Below, in pieces: positions 34,898 through 45,069 of a stretch of 64,000 bases of DNA (within the stretch, counting starts at the first letter, position 1; each line of letters starts with the position of its first letter). The stretch lies in contig NZ_FOTF01000011.1 in the NCBI RefSeq assembly GCF_900114485.1, positions 89,275 to 153,274 of the forward strand, in the 5' to 3' direction. The notes beneath the pieces were generated by a model. That model ran no database searches, was not told the DNA's origin, and was given only the letters and a program-made list of their open reading frames with translations. This DNA comes from Loktanella salsilacus. Lineage in GTDB: Bacteria > Pseudomonadota > Alphaproteobacteria > Rhodobacterales > Rhodobacteraceae. A program made the position numbers and the translations under genes.

Positions 34898-35398
34898 GTG
34901 TCCCTTACACTGATCCTGCTGCGCCATGCGAAATCCGGCTGGGACGATCCGATCGCATCGGATCACGAACGCACCCTAACAGATCGCGGCACACGCGATG
35001 CACATGCGATAGGTGCCTGGCTTCGGCAGAATCGCTACCTGCCAGATGCGGCTTTGTCCTCTGACGCGACCCGCACGCGCCAGACGATGCAGGGCGTTTT
35101 GTCTGGCCTAAACCAAACGGATCAGACGCAGTACCTGTCTGCCCTCTACAATGCCTCTGTGGATACGATCCTGCGGCTTATCAAACGCCAAAGCGCAAAG
35201 ACCGTACTGATCTGCGCCCATAACCCAGGCATTGGGTTTGCGGCGCAGCAACTGGCACTAACACCGCCGCAGCACCAACGCTTTGACGATTACCCCACTG
35301 CCGCGACAACCGTCATGCGGTTCGATGCCGCCGACTGGTCAGACATTCGCCAAGGCACAGTCACCGACTTCGTTATCCCCGCCGATCTAAATCAATAA
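34898..35398 (+). CDS. SixA-type histidine phosphatase
   Basis: A 166-residue phosphohistidine phosphatase-like protein with the catalytic RHAKSGWDD (His10 region), a second RTRQT arginine block and the HNPGIG second His. SixA removes phosphate from histidine phosphotransfer proteins; the target here is unknown. It starts with GTG directly after argB. A terminator overlaps its end. Confidence 0.88.
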   Translation: MSLTLILLRHAKSGWDDPIASDHERTLTDRGTRDAHAIGAWLRQNRYLPDAALSSDATRTRQTMQGVLSGLNQTDQTQYLSALYNASVDTILRLIKRQSAKTVLICAHNPGIGFAAQQLALTPPQHQRFDDYPTAATTVMRFDAADWSDIRQGTVTDFVIPADLNQ

Positions 35399-35428
35399 GG
35401 ACCGCCTGCCAGCCAGCAAGCGGTCCTT
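35397..35428. terminator. terminator between the argB-sixA and aap units
   Basis: AAGGACCGC and GCGGTCCTT form a perfect 9-bp stem around a 14-base loop, right at the sixA stop. TTAATTCTTC follows on the plus strand. It can serve the convergent aapP transcript too. Confidence 0.75.
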
Positions 35429-35497
35429 AATTCTTCTGGTCAAAAATACCTCGGGGGTGCGGGGGCTGGCCCCCGCCCTTTTCCGACCGAGCATTCG

Positions 35498-36289
35498 TCA
35501 GTGACCCAGAATCTGGCTCAGGAACAGTTTCGTCCGGTCTGATTGCGGGTTGTTAAAGAACGCATGCGGCTCGTTCTGCTCCACGATCTGACCTTGGTCC
35601 ATAAAGATCACACGGTTCGCCACAGCCTGCGCAAAGCCCATTTCGTGGGTTACGCAGAGCATGGTCATGCCCTCTTCCGCCAGCTCGATCATGGTGTCCA
35701 AGACTTCCTTGATCATTTCTGGGTCCAGCGCCGACGTCGGCTCGTCAAACAGCATGATGCGCGGCTTCATGCATAGCGACCGCGCGATAGCGACGCGCTG
35801 CTGCTGGCCACCGGAAAGCTGACCGGGATACTTATTTGCTTGATCGGGAATCTTCACCTTCTCAAGGAAATGCATCGCCGTTGCTTCGGCTTCTTTCTTG
35901 GGCGTCTTGCGGACCCAGATGGGGGCCAGCGTGCAGTTTTCCAGAATCGTAAGGTGCGGGAACAGGTTGAAGTGCTGAAAGCACATACCAACCTCTGACC
36001 GGATCTTATCGATGTTTTTCAAGTCCGACGACAGCTCTGTGCCGTCGACGATAATCTGACCGGACTGGTGCTCTTCCAAACGGTTGATGCAGCGGATCAG
36101 CGTCGATTTGCCAGAGCCAGAAGGCCCACAAATAACGATCCGCTCGCCGCGGTTCACCGTCAGGTTGATGTCGCGCAGCACGTGGAACGTGCCGTACCAC
36201 TTGTTCATGTTGTTGATATCGATGGCAACTTCATCGCTGACCTGCATGGCGCTGCGATTGATTTGGCGATCTTGAACGGCCTCTGACAT
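35498..36289 (-). CDS. aapP: AapP, general L-amino-acid ABC transporter ATPase
   Basis: A 263-residue ATPase with [24 protein letters not shown] and [12 protein letters not shown]. The start at 36289 is fixed by GGAGG seven bases upstream; another ATG six bases earlier is too close. It powers uptake of a broad range of L-amino acids with AapQ, AapM and AapJ. Confidence 0.93.
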   Translation of the reverse strand: MSEAVQDRQINRSAMQVSDEVAIDINNMNKWYGTFHVLRDINLTVNRGERIVICGPSGSGKSTLIRCINRLEEHQSGQIIVDGTELSSDLKNIDKIRSEVGMCFQHFNLFPHLTILENCTLAPIWVRKTPKKEAEATAMHFLEKVKIPDQANKYPGQLSGGQQQRVAIARSLCMKPRIMLFDEPTSALDPEMIKEVLDTMIELAEEGMTMLCVTHEMGFAQAVANRVIFMDQGQIVEQNEPHAFFNNPQSDRTKLFLSQILGH

Positions 36290-36302
36290 TGTCATGCCTC
36301 CC

Positions 36303-37613
36303 TTAACGGTTTTCGCGCTGGAGTTTCTTCTCCAGGTGCAGTGAATAACGGCCCATGCTGAAGCAGGCGATGAAGAACAGGACGCCGATAAAGACGAACA
36401 GTTCCCAATAGACGCCGTTCCAGTCGGTGCTGGCACGAATTGCGTTGGTCAGACCCAGCGGATCAAGCAGACCAATAAACAGCACCAGCGTGGTATCTTT
36501 GAACAGGCCGATAAAGGTGTTCACGATACCTGGGATCGAGATCTTGAGCGCCTGCGGCAGGACGATCAGCTGCATGGACTGCCAATAGGATAGGCCCAGC
36601 GAATCGGCACCTTCGTACTGACCCTTGGGCACAGCGGCCAAGCCGCCGCGCACGACCTCTGCGATATATGCGGCAGAGAACAGCGTCACCATGATGATAA
36701 CCCGCAGCGTCAGGTCAAAGTTCGTACCCGGCGGCAGGAAGTAGTTCAGCAGCAAGGACGCGGTGAACAACCAGACGATCAGCGGCACGCCGCGGATAAT
36801 CTCGATGAAACCAACGCTTAGCTTGGTCACGATGAACAGGTCGGACGCACGGCCAAGGGCAAGGATGATGCCCAGCGGCAGCGATAGCACGATGGCTGAA
36901 ACACCGATGACCACGGACAGCAGGAAGCCGCCCAGCTGGTTCGACCGTACAGATTCAAGGCCGATGGGCGCGATAGAAGCCAGCGTATCGACCAGCGGTC
37001 CCATGACGAACAACCAATACAGCACCGGTACCAAGATTGCAGCGATCACGCCGACGATCTGGTTAACACCGACCAGTGCCCGGAATGCGAACACACCCAG
37101 CACAAAGCCAAGCGCAACAGCAATTGGCAGCCAGATCGGCCCGCCCCAGATCAGAAAGAAGATCAAGAAAGGCGACGCGAGCGAGAAGCCCATGAACCAG
37201 CGCGGGAAGTTGCCGAACAGCACGGGGCCAAGGCCCAGCAACATCACGACCAGTGCAAGTGTGGGACGCCAGTAAAACTCTGACGGGTAGAAACCGAACA
37301 ACAACTGCTCCCAGCGGTCACGGATAACGCCCCAGCAGGCCTTGGACGCAGCGTCGCCGCTGGCGGCCAAGATTTCGCGGCAGTTCGACAAAGACGTCGC
37401 CGTCCATGTCGGGCTGACGAACCACGGCACCAGATGGCTTAGGACGACCCAGACGACGTAGATCGCGATCAGTGTCATCAGGCCATTTAGCCATGTCGGG
37501 AACAGGTTTTCGCGCACCCATTTCACTGCACCCGCCTCCTTCAGGGGGGGCGGCTGCTGCGCAATCATGCTCTCGCGGACGTAAGGGGCGGTTTGTGCGT
37601 GCGTATCGCTCAT
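36303..37613 (-). CDS. aapM: AapM, general L-amino-acid ABC transporter permease
   Basis: A 436-residue permease with extra amino-terminal helices typical of AapM and the conserved core [25 protein letters not shown] with the EAA-type loop that follows. It starts just after aapQ ends, with a one-base gap. Confidence 0.92.
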   Translation of the reverse strand: MSDTHAQTAPYVRESMIAQQPPPLKEAGAVKWVRENLFPTWLNGLMTLIAIYVVWVVLSHLVPWFVSPTWTATSLSNCREILAASGDAASKACWGVIRDRWEQLLFGFYPSEFYWRPTLALVVMLLGLGPVLFGNFPRWFMGFSLASPFLIFFLIWGGPIWLPIAVALGFVLGVFAFRALVGVNQIVGVIAAILVPVLYWLFVMGPLVDTLASIAPIGLESVRSNQLGGFLLSVVIGVSAIVLSLPLGIILALGRASDLFIVTKLSVGFIEIIRGVPLIVWLFTASLLLNYFLPPGTNFDLTLRVIIMVTLFSAAYIAEVVRGGLAAVPKGQYEGADSLGLSYWQSMQLIVLPQALKISIPGIVNTFIGLFKDTTLVLFIGLLDPLGLTNAIRASTDWNGVYWELFVFIGVLFFIACFSMGRYSLHLEKKLQRENR

Positions 37614-37614
37614 C

Positions 37615-38853
37615 TTAACGCTCCTCTAGTTTCATTGAATTATTGAAGACGTTCATGACGAACGAAATCGCAAGGGACAGGGCCAGATAAACGAGGCCAA
37701 GCAGCAACATACATTCGAGCGCGCGTCCCGTCTGGTTCAGCGTAATGCCACCCAGCGTCGCCCGCACGTCGGCATAGCCAACAGCCAAGGCGAGGGACGA
37801 GTTCTTGGTCAGGTTCAAGTATTGCGAAGTCAGCGGTGGAATGATGACACGCATCGCCTGCGGCAGGATCACAAGGCTCATCGCGCGGTTCGGACGCACG
37901 CCCAGGGCGGCTGCGGCCTCTGACTGACCTTTGGACACAGACAGAATGCCAGCGCGGACGATTTCCGTGATGAAGGCACCGGTGTAAAGCGACAGGGCCA
38001 ACCACAAGGCCATCAACTGGTTGCTTAACTGAAAGCCACCGCTGAAGTTGAAACCGGTCAGTTCAGGATAGCTTAGCGTCACAGGACGCCCCAGCACAAA
38101 GAACGCCAGAACGGACGGCACGATCACGATCGCAAACAGCGGCCAGACCATAGGCAGCAGGCGGCCCGTATCAAACAGCAACTTTTTCGCATAGCGCCGA
38201 TAGGCGAAAGCACCGATCAGCGATGCAACAAAGACCGCGACCAGCAGACCTGAGTTCGCCCCCCAGATTGGCGCTGGCAAATAGGTGCCACGGTTGGTCA
38301 CAGCGATGCTGTTCCAGATCAACGACGCTGTTGCCGTGCCATCGTCGCCGACACGGAAATCGCCGGGGCGCGGGGTAGCTTCGGAAAAGACTGCGTAGAT
38401 CAATAGGATCCACAGCAGCAACGGCACGTTGCGGAAGCCTTCGACATAGACTGCCATCAGGCGGCTGACCAACCAGTTGCGTGACAGGCGCAGAACACCC
38501 GCTAGAACGCCAAGGATGGTTGCCAAAATGATGCCCAGAAAGGCGACGAGCAACGTGTTGTAAAGACCGACAAGGGCCGCATCAAAGTGAGACCCTGCGT
38601 TGGTGTAGCCCACCAGCCATGTGCCGATACTCGATGTGATATCGTAGCTAGCGCGCGAGCTTAGAAAGCTGAAATCAGGCTGCAGTCCAAGACTGGCAAG
38701 GTTCGCCAAAAGGTTAGAGACCAGCCAATAAATACCGACGCAGACCAAGGCGAGCGTGATGACTTGGATGGTCAAAGACCGATAGCGTGTGTCGTAGATA
38801 AGCTGGCTCAGCCGAAAGCTTTCGCGTGGCGGGCTATCCGACATCGATGACAT
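37615..38853 (-). CDS. aapQ: AapQ, general L-amino-acid ABC transporter permease
   Basis: A 412-residue HisM/AapQ-type permease with multiple helices and the SLYTGAFITEIVRAGILSV core. The ATG at 38853 has GGAG six bases upstream; the frame runs on 21 codons earlier with no membrane or family sequence. It follows aapJ after a gap that holds a stem-loop. Confidence 0.92.
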   Translation of the reverse strand: MSSMSDSPPRESFRLSQLIYDTRYRSLTIQVITLALVCVGIYWLVSNLLANLASLGLQPDFSFLSSRASYDITSSIGTWLVGYTNAGSHFDAALVGLYNTLLVAFLGIILATILGVLAGVLRLSRNWLVSRLMAVYVEGFRNVPLLLWILLIYAVFSEATPRPGDFRVGDDGTATASLIWNSIAVTNRGTYLPAPIWGANSGLLVAVFVASLIGAFAYRRYAKKLLFDTGRLLPMVWPLFAIVIVPSVLAFFVLGRPVTLSYPELTGFNFSGGFQLSNQLMALWLALSLYTGAFITEIVRAGILSVSKGQSEAAAALGVRPNRAMSLVILPQAMRVIIPPLTSQYLNLTKNSSLALAVGYADVRATLGGITLNQTGRALECMLLLGLVYLALSLAISFVMNVFNNSMKLEER

Positions 38854-38956
38854 TATATTCTCCCCGGGCAATGCCAGACTTTGTTCAGGTTGCTCCGGTT
38901 GGCCCGGATGCACCACGCGCTGGCAGACGTTCTTAACGTATGTGGATCAGAATGAC

Positions 38957-38984
38957 GAAAGGCCCGGCATAAACCGGGCCTTTC
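38957..38984 (-). promoter_or_regulatory. intercistronic stem-loop aapJ-aapQ
   Basis: GAAAGGCCCGG and CCGGGCCTTTC, a perfect 11-bp stem with a six-base loop, lie 10 bases after the aapJ stop. With no long T-run it is more likely a stabilising or partial-termination stem that raises binding-protein output. Confidence 0.65.
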
Positions 38985-38994
38985 GCCTATATTT

Positions 38995-40014
38995 TTAGCG
39001 GAAAGGTGGCGAATACAGCAGGCCGCCGTCGGTCCACTGTGCGTTCAGACCACGTGCCAGACCGATGGGAGTGTTCTCACCGATGTTGCGCTCGAAGATC
39101 TCGCCGTAGTTGCCGCCAGCCATGATCGCGTTCTTTGCCCAATCAGCGGACAGACCGATCATCGCGCCCAGCTCGCCTTCGGTGCCGAGGATACGGTTCA
39201 CTTCAGGGTTGTTGGTCGGTGCTGCGGACATCTCTGCGATGTTGGCAGACGTGATGCCCAGCTCTTCAGCTGCGATCAGTGCGTTCAGCGTCCACATGGC
39301 GATATCGCCCCACTCGTTGTCGCCGTGACGGACCAGCGGGCCCAGCGGCTCTTTCGAGATGATTTCAGGCAGCAGAACGTGGTCGCCCGGTGCTTCGAAA
39401 GTCGCACGGGTTGCGGCCAGGCCGGATGCGTCCGTGGTATAGACGTCGCAGGCGCCAGCCAGATACTGCTGCTGACCTTCGGCGTTCGTCTGAACGGCCA
39501 CAGGCTGGTAGCTGATGTTATTAGCGCGGAAGAAGTCGGCCAAGTTCAGCTCTGTCGTGGTGCCGGTCTGAATGCAGACGGTTGCGCCGTCCAGATCCTT
39601 AGCGGATGTCACACCCAGCGATTTCGGGATCAGGAAGCCCTGACCGTCGTAGTAGTTCACGCCGATGAAGTCGAACTTCAGGTCGGTGTCGCGGGACATT
39701 GTCCAGGTGGTGTTACGAGCCAGCAGGTCGATCTCGCCCGAGGACAGCGCGGTGAAACGTGTTTCGCCGGTTGTCGGAACGAATTCGACAGCGTCCTTGT
39801 CGCCAAAGATCGCAGCTGCAACAGCGCGGCAGACATCAACGTCAAAACCTTCCCAAACGCCATTGGCGTCTGGTGCACCAAAACCGGCAAGACCGGTCAC
39901 GACGCCGCAGTTCAGGTGGCCGCGTGCCTTGACGTCATCCAGCGTTGCCGCGGATGCAGCAGCAGCTGTCAGACCGGCAACTGCCAGCGTTCCAAAAAGT
40001 ACGGTCTTTTTCAT
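38995..40014 (-). CDS. aapJ: AapJ, general L-amino-acid binding protein
   Basis: A 339-residue periplasmic binding protein with a Sec signal (AAAASA, residue 21) and the opening TLDDVKARGHLNCGVV typical of AapJ. GAGG lies five bases before the ATG at 40014. It is first in aapJ-Q-M-P. A 16-bp palindrome lies 47 bases upstream. Confidence 0.94.
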   Translation of the reverse strand: MKKTVLFGTLAVAGLTAAAASAATLDDVKARGHLNCGVVTGLAGFGAPDANGVWEGFDVDVCRAVAAAIFGDKDAVEFVPTTGETRFTALSSGEIDLLARNTTWTMSRDTDLKFDFIGVNYYDGQGFLIPKSLGVTSAKDLDGATVCIQTGTTTELNLADFFRANNISYQPVAVQTNAEGQQQYLAGACDVYTTDASGLAATRATFEAPGDHVLLPEIISKEPLGPLVRHGDNEWGDIAMWTLNALIAAEELGITSANIAEMSAAPTNNPEVNRILGTEGELGAMIGLSADWAKNAIMAGGNYGEIFERNIGENTPIGLARGLNAQWTDGGLLYSPPFR

Positions 40015-40060
40015 TATTACCTCTTCCTGAGTATCCGCCCATAAAGGGCAGCCAATTACT

Positions 40061-40076
40061 CCGTTCGTCCGAACGG
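40061..40076. promoter_or_regulatory. palindrome upstream of aapJ
   Basis: CCGTTCG-TC-CGAACGG, perfect 7-bp arms, 47-62 bases before the aapJ start. It could be an operator or a leader stem; no regulator is identified. Confidence 0.35.
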
Positions 40077-40218
40077 TTGGGTTTTGACGGGTTACCCCCC
40101 CAATGGAGAGAGATTGGGCGGATTCCAGCCCAGAGGTCAAGAGTTACTGCCGGGTCAATCGGCTGTATCTGCCTACGCGAGCGGCAGTTTGACTGGATTG
40201 GCCTGTTTTTTGACCGCC

Positions 40219-40932
40219 TTAGGTTGATCGACTTAGGTTCAGAAACAACGCGGCATCGTAGAACGCCTGCTGTTTAATCGCTGCCGCTTCAGCGGCTTCC
40301 TCGTCGTCACCCCATTGGCTGATCTGAAAGTCCTCATCGATCCGGCTTAGCGGCCAAGCATCCTGCGGCGTCAATGCGTCCGATGCGACGGCAGCGGCCA
40401 GAACCAAAGAACCTGACAGTTGCACAAGATCGTGAAAGCCCGTTAGCGCAAAGGGATCGAACTGCCCGACATGGGCGTGCAACCGATCCAGCGATTCGGC
40501 AGGCTGCGGGATTGGCATCAGACCCGTCGTGACGTGCAGATGGGCTTGCAGTGTCGTCGCAGACCAATCTAGCCATGGGTCCCAAGCCTGCGATTGGGCG
40601 GCGACCAACACGTCTGGATTAGCAGCGCGATAGCACAGCAAATCGCTTTCGCCGTAAGACGCCAGCATCGCCACAACATCCGCATACTGCGGCGTCACCT
40701 TGTCGATGGCAGAGTTCGCAGCGCGTGTGGCTGGCATTGTTGTGGGGTCAATTTTCTCGCCTTGCGCCTGCCATTCTGCGGCGACACGGTCTGCCATGGC
40801 CTGCGTCGGCATGATCAGGGGCTGCTTGTAAGGCGTCTTGACCGCACGGCCGTCCAGATCGACGGCAAAGCCACCGTCGCGGGCTACAGTTGTGGCATTG
40901 GTCCAGAAACGTTTGGGGGCCCAGTCGCTCAT
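40219..40932 (-). CDS. ATP12-family F1-ATPase assembly chaperone
   Basis: A 237-residue protein with the ATP12 pattern: VDLDGRAVKTPYKQPL near the start and SYGESDLLCYRA near residue 93. In mitochondria ATP12 binds the F1 alpha subunit during assembly; alphaproteobacterial copies are thought to do the same. It overlaps the HAD gene by four bases and is last in the rarA-to-ATP12 run. Confidence 0.88.
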   Translation of the reverse strand: MSDWAPKRFWTNATTVARDGGFAVDLDGRAVKTPYKQPLIMPTQAMADRVAAEWQAQGEKIDPTTMPATRAANSAIDKVTPQYADVVAMLASYGESDLLCYRAANPDVLVAAQSQAWDPWLDWSATTLQAHLHVTTGLMPIPQPAESLDRLHAHVGQFDPFALTGFHDLVQLSGSLVLAAAVASDALTPQDAWPLSRIDEDFQISQWGDDEEAAEAAAIKQQAFYDAALFLNLSRST

Positions 40933-41603
40933 GCGGGATCTCCGATCAGGTCATCAATGGCAGCGTCCAGCGCCGCGAAGGTATTAATCAGACGGTCAGC
41001 GCCAAGGGTATCTGGCGCGTGATAGCCCCAATCGACGCCAATCGTGGCAACCCCGGCGGCGCGGGCCATATCCATGTCGTAGCGTGTGTCGCCGACCATC
41101 ACCGCGCGGTGCGGCGCAACCTCGGCGTCCGCCAAACAAGTCAACACCATCGACGGATGCGGCTTGGACGGGTGAAAATCTGAGGTCTGGCCGCTAATAA
41201 ACAGCCCCTGCAGCGCATGTTGATCAACAAGCCGATCCAGCCCCCGCTTAGACTTCCCCGTCGCGACAGCAAGCAGCGTGTGATCCTGCGCTTGCAAGCG
41301 GTGCAACGCCTCTAGCGCGCCGGGAAACAGGGGGCTGCGCCGTTTCAGGTCCTCTACCGCATGGTCATGAAACGACGCGCGGTATTGCCGCGTCAATTCA
41401 TCGCGCGTCGCGGCGTCCAGATCGGGGCACAGCACGGCAAAGGTTTCTGGCAGCGACAGACCGACGATCGACAAAACCTCTGCCCTGCTTGGGGTGACAA
41501 GCCCAACCGCACCAAAGGCGTGCGTCATCGCGCCAAGGATTTCCGCCTGACTGTCGACAAGCGTTCCGTCCACGTCAAAAATGACAAGGCGCAGGTCAGG
41601 CAT
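40929..41603 (-). CDS. HAD-family phosphatase, phosphoglycolate phosphatase-like
   Basis: A 224-residue HAD-IA hydrolase with motif I FDVDGTLVDS (Asp10, Asp12 region), a helical cap, motif II ATGKS and motif IV GDTRYDMDMA. Relatives include Gph phosphoglycolate phosphatase and nucleotide phosphatases; the substrate is not certain. The start at 41603 lies 17 bases after the RluC-type gene. Confidence 0.88.
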   Translation of the reverse strand: MPDLRLVIFDVDGTLVDSQAEILGAMTHAFGAVGLVTPSRAEVLSIVGLSLPETFAVLCPDLDAATRDELTRQYRASFHDHAVEDLKRRSPLFPGALEALHRLQAQDHTLLAVATGKSKRGLDRLVDQHALQGLFISGQTSDFHPSKPHPSMVLTCLADAEVAPHRAVMVGDTRYDMDMARAAGVATIGVDWGYHAPDTLGADRLINTFAALDAAIDDLIGDPA

Positions 41604-41619
41604 AACGGGCCCCTTGTGA

Positions 41620-42675
41620 TTAGTCGGGCATATTAAAGGGATCGACCGGCGCATGGCTGACCTGCCAGCCGACGAAGTCCCACGTGCGCTGCATATGGTC
41701 TGGCAGCGGTGCTGTCAGGTGCAGAATTGCGCCAGTTTCGGGATGCTCGATGGTCAAGCTGCGCGCATGCAGGTGCATTTTGCGGCTGATATCGCCGCCC
41801 ATGCCAGCGCCCCAGCCGTCGCCCATGTTTTCCTGCTCTGTCCCACCGTATTTGCCGTCACCGATAATCGGATGACCGATCTCGGCCATGTGGGCGCGCA
41901 ACTGGTGGGTCCGGCCTGTGATCGGCACCAAAGCAACCCATGCAGCCCGCTTTGCCAGCGTGTCTAGCACAGCGTAATCCGTCGTGGCGCGCTTTGCGCC
42001 TTCGGTGCTGTCGACGTCTTTGGGGTGAATGCAGCGCATCTTTTCGTTCTCGCCGCCCTTGCCGTGACCCGGTGCCTTCAGCAGGCCGTACTTGATCGTC
42101 GCAGCGCGAGGATGCGGCACGCCAGCGACGGCGGCCCAATAAATCTTGCGCGTGGCGTGGTGCTTTAGGTTCTCTGTCAACTGCTTGGCCGCCATACGCG
42201 TGCGGGCCAAGATCAGAACGCCAGAGGTGTCCTTGTCCAAACGGTGCACCAGACGCGGCTTTTCGTCATAGCCAAACATCAGCGCCTCTGACATCGCGTC
42301 AACGTGGCGGGTGGTGTTCGTGCCGCCCTGCGTGGCGAGGCCAGCAGGCTTGTTAATGACGATCATATGGTCGTCGCGGTAAATCACGCAGGACATGATC
42401 AGCGCAGCGTCAGCCTTGGTGACGCCCTGCTTCATCATGCTCCGCTCGGCATCGACCTGTGCCTCTGTCGGCAGCGGCGGAATGCGGACGCTTTGCCCGA
42501 CGTCAAGCCGCGTGTTCGACTTTACCCGGCCGCCGTCGACGCGGATGTCGCCCTTGCGGCACATCTTTTCGATCCGACCCTGCGTCAGGTGCGGAAACAG
42601 CCGCCGCAGGTAACGGTCAAGCCGCTGATCGCCGTCGTCCGGGCCAATTACCCGCGTCTGAACACCGCCGCTCAT
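41620..42675 (-). CDS. RluC/RluD-family pseudouridine synthase
   Basis: A 351-residue enzyme with an S4 RNA-binding domain (about 15-75) and the catalytic HRLDKDTSG (Asp145 region) of the RluA family, plus GRTHQLRAH. It isomerises uridines in 23S rRNA; RluC is the nearest guess but RluD-type targets cannot be excluded. It overlaps crcB by four bases. Confidence 0.9.
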   Translation of the reverse strand: MSGGVQTRVIGPDDGDQRLDRYLRRLFPHLTQGRIEKMCRKGDIRVDGGRVKSNTRLDVGQSVRIPPLPTEAQVDAERSMMKQGVTKADAALIMSCVIYRDDHMIVINKPAGLATQGGTNTTRHVDAMSEALMFGYDEKPRLVHRLDKDTSGVLILARTRMAAKQLTENLKHHATRKIYWAAVAGVPHPRAATIKYGLLKAPGHGKGGENEKMRCIHPKDVDSTEGAKRATTDYAVLDTLAKRAAWVALVPITGRTHQLRAHMAEIGHPIIGDGKYGGTEQENMGDGWGAGMGGDISRKMHLHARSLTIEHPETGAILHLTAPLPDHMQRTWDFVGWQVSHAPVDPFNMPD

Positions 42676-43052
42676 GCCAATACCATCCGTGTCAAAGTCA
42701 TGCCAAAGACCAGCGCCGCCAGTCCAATAATTACGCTGCCGCCTACATAGGCGACGGCCAGATTGAACTGGCCTCTTTCCATCAGCGCCACCGCATCAAG
42801 CGAAAACGCCGAAAAGGTCGTGAAGCCGCCGAGCAGTCCGGTCATCAGAAACGGGGCTGCACGCATGCCGCCCTTTTCCGCCAGCGCCACAACGACCACG
42901 CCCATCAGCAACGAGCCGAGTACATTCACCGACACTGTTCCCCAAGGGAACCCCTGCCCCATGATGCGCAGCGTCAGCATTCCGCTCAGCCAGCGCAACG
43001 TCGCGCCGATCGCCCCGCCAAGGGCCACAGTGAAAGCAGTCAAGATCATCAC
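42672..43052 (-). CDS. crcB: fluoride exporter CrcB/Fluc
   Basis: A 126-residue four-helix fluoride channel with GGAIGATLRW, the SVNVLGS segment and GGFTTFSAFS, whose Phe and Thr line the pore. It is a single gene, so it forms a homodimer. The upstream gap is only 27 bases and holds no fluoride riboswitch. Confidence 0.93.
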   Translation of the reverse strand: MMILTAFTVALGGAIGATLRWLSGMLTLRIMGQGFPWGTVSVNVLGSLLMGVVVVALAEKGGMRAAPFLMTGLLGGFTTFSAFSLDAVALMERGQFNLAVAYVGGSVIIGLAALVFGMTLTRMVLA

Positions 43053-43079
43053 CCCCTGTCGCCCGAACAGGTCAACTTG

Positions 43080-44402
43080 TCAATTCGTGCCGCCCTGACG
43101 CTTGACCCGCAGCCCTGCAAAGAAATCCACGCGCTTTTTCAGCTCGCGCTCGAACCCGCGATCGACAGGTAGATAGTAGATCCCCCGCTTCATCGTATCG
43201 GGGAAATAGTTCTGACCGGAAAAACCGTCCTCCGCGTCGTGGTCATAGGCATATCCAGTGCCAAAACCTTGTTCCTTCATCAGCTTCGTCGGCGCGTTCA
43301 GGATATGTCGCGGCGGCGGCTCTGACCCGGTTTGCTTCGCAGCAGCCATCGCCGCCTTGAAGGCGACATAGCCTGCGTTCGATTTAGGCGCGAGCGCGAG
43401 GTACGTGACCGCCTGCCCCAGCGCCAGTTCGCCCTCTGGGCTGCCAAGGCGCTCGTAGGTCTCCCAGGCTTGAATGCAGATGTGCTGGGCCTGCGGATCG
43501 GCAAGGCCAATATCTTCGACCGCCATACGCACAATACGGCGCGCAAGGTAACGCGGGTCTTCACCGCCCGTCAGCATCCGCGCCAGCCAATACAGCGCAG
43601 CATCGGGGTCAGATCCGCGCACCGATTTATGCAACGCAGAGATCAGGTTGTAATGCTCGTCGCCGGACTTGTCGTATTTCGTCGCCCGCTTCATCAGGCG
43701 GGACGTCAGCGCGTCCGTGCCAAGCGGCTTGTCCGTCTTCCACGCCGCCACCTGTTCAATCAAGTTCAACAGGGTGCGCCCGTCGCCGTCGGCCATGTTG
43801 ATCAGTTGACCCCGCGCCTGCGCGTCCAGCGGCAGCTTGCGGTCAAGGTCGGCCTCTGCACGCTGCGCGAGGCGTTCTAGGTCAGCGTCATTCAAGCGCG
43901 TCAGGATCAGCACCTGCGCGCGCGATAGCAAAGCGGCGTTCAGTTCGAAGCTGGGGTTTTCCGTCGTGGCACCGACCAGAAGGATTGTGCCGTCTTCCAT
44001 ATGCGGCAGAAAACCGTCCTGCTGCGCCTTATTAAAACGGTGAATCTCGTCCACGAACAGCAGCGTGCCCTTGCCATTCTGGCGGCGCATGCGGGCCGCC
44101 TCGAACACTTTGCGCAGTTCGGGCACACCGGTAAAGATCGCGCTGATCTGGACGAAATGCAAGTCCGTCTCATCCGCCAGCAGCCGGGCGATGGTGGTCT
44201 TGCCCACGCCGGGCGGCCCCCACAACACCAGTGACGACAGTGAACCCGAAGCGAGCATCGCGCCAAGCGGCGCGTCAGGCCCCAGAACCTGTTCCTGCCC
44301 AATCACCTGCCCCAAGGTCTGCGGCCGCAAACGGTCCGCCAACGGGCGCGGGCCAGCGCTGGCAGAGGACGGCGAGGAGGGGCTATCAAAAAGATCCGGC
44401 AT
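43080..44402 (-). CDS. rarA: replication-associated recombination protein RarA (MgsA)
   Basis: A 440-residue AAA+ ATPase with Walker [10 protein letters not shown] (about 63-71), Walker [11 protein letters not shown] and sensor GATTENPSF. RarA acts at stalled replication forks. It is first in the rarA-crcB-RluC-HAD-ATP12 run, transcribed leftward. Confidence 0.95.
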   Translation of the reverse strand: MPDLFDSPSSPSSASAGPRPLADRLRPQTLGQVIGQEQVLGPDAPLGAMLASGSLSSLVLWGPPGVGKTTIARLLADETDLHFVQISAIFTGVPELRKVFEAARMRRQNGKGTLLFVDEIHRFNKAQQDGFLPHMEDGTILLVGATTENPSFELNAALLSRAQVLILTRLNDADLERLAQRAEADLDRKLPLDAQARGQLINMADGDGRTLLNLIEQVAAWKTDKPLGTDALTSRLMKRATKYDKSGDEHYNLISALHKSVRGSDPDAALYWLARMLTGGEDPRYLARRIVRMAVEDIGLADPQAQHICIQAWETYERLGSPEGELALGQAVTYLALAPKSNAGYVAFKAAMAAAKQTGSEPPPRHILNAPTKLMKEQGFGTGYAYDHDAEDGFSGQNYFPDTMKRGIYYLPVDRGFERELKKRVDFFAGLRVKRQGGTN

Positions 44403-44462
44403 AAAAGATATCTAGGTCCGTTTCAGCAGTATTGAAAGACATCTGCGCAGCACCCCGAAAAC

Positions 44463-44495
44463 GAAAAAGGCCCGGTCCACTGGACCGAGCCTTTC
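44463..44495 (-). terminator. terminator of the alpha operon after rplQ
   Basis: A near-perfect hairpin around CGGTCCA-C-TGGACCG with outer AAAGG/CCTTT arms lies 23 bases after the rplQ stop. A T-run follows on the minus strand. It closes the ribosomal cluster. Confidence 0.85.
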
Positions 44496-44517
44496 GCGAT
44501 AGGATGGAGGAGAGTGC

Positions 44518-44934
44518 TTACGCCTCTTCGTCGATCTCGATCAGGCGGGCCTTGTCAGCAGCGCCTTTGGCGTCGCGGTCACGGTCGACCAGCTCGATGA
44601 TCGCCATCGGTGCCATGTCGCCATAACGGAAGCCAGCTTTCATGACGCGGCAGTAGCCGCCCATGCGCTCTGCGTAACGTGGGCCGAGGATTTCGAACAG
44701 TTTGGCAGTGTGCATCTCTTGCTTCAGCTGCGCGTTGGCCTGACGGCGCGCGTGCAGGTCGCCGCGCTTGCCCAGCGTGATCAGCTTGTCGATGATACGC
44801 TTCAATTCTTTAGCTTTCGGCAGAGTCGTCTTGATCTGCTCGTGCTCGATCAACGAACCAGCCATGTTAGCAAACATCGCTTTACGGTGCTCGTGGGTCC
44901 GGTTCAGTTTGCGGTAGCCGCTTGCGTGACGCAT
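44518..44934 (-). CDS. rplQ: 50S ribosomal protein L17
   Basis: A 138-residue L17 opening [20 protein letters not shown], the invariant start. It is the last gene of the alpha operon. A 135-base gap with stem-loops separates it from rpoA, so some independent control is possible. Confidence 0.97.
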   Translation of the reverse strand: MRHASGYRKLNRTHEHRKAMFANMAGSLIEHEQIKTTLPKAKELKRIIDKLITLGKRGDLHARRQANAQLKQEMHTAKLFEILGPRYAERMGGYCRVMKAGFRYGDMAPMAIIELVDRDRDAKGAADKARLIEIDEEA

Positions 44935-45041
44935 TTGGTCATCTCCTAATTATACTTTGTGCAGCGGTCTGATGCGTGTCAGCCGCATTATTGGGGCAGT
45001 ATTGCCCAGGTATTCCCCGCTACGTGCGGGCATTTTGGAAA

Positions 45042-45063
45042 GGGGCGGATCGTGACCCGCCCC
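45042..45063 (-). promoter_or_regulatory. stem-loop between rpoA and rplQ
   Basis: GGGGCGG/CCGCCCC 7-bp stem a few bases after the rpoA stop, followed on the minus strand by a short TTT. It is a weak terminator or attenuator candidate. Confidence 0.4.
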
Positions 45064-45069
45064 CTATTC

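Noticed and set aside
43053..43079. Fluoride riboswitch before crcB
   Set aside because: The gap between rarA and crcB is only 27 bases, too short for the riboswitch.
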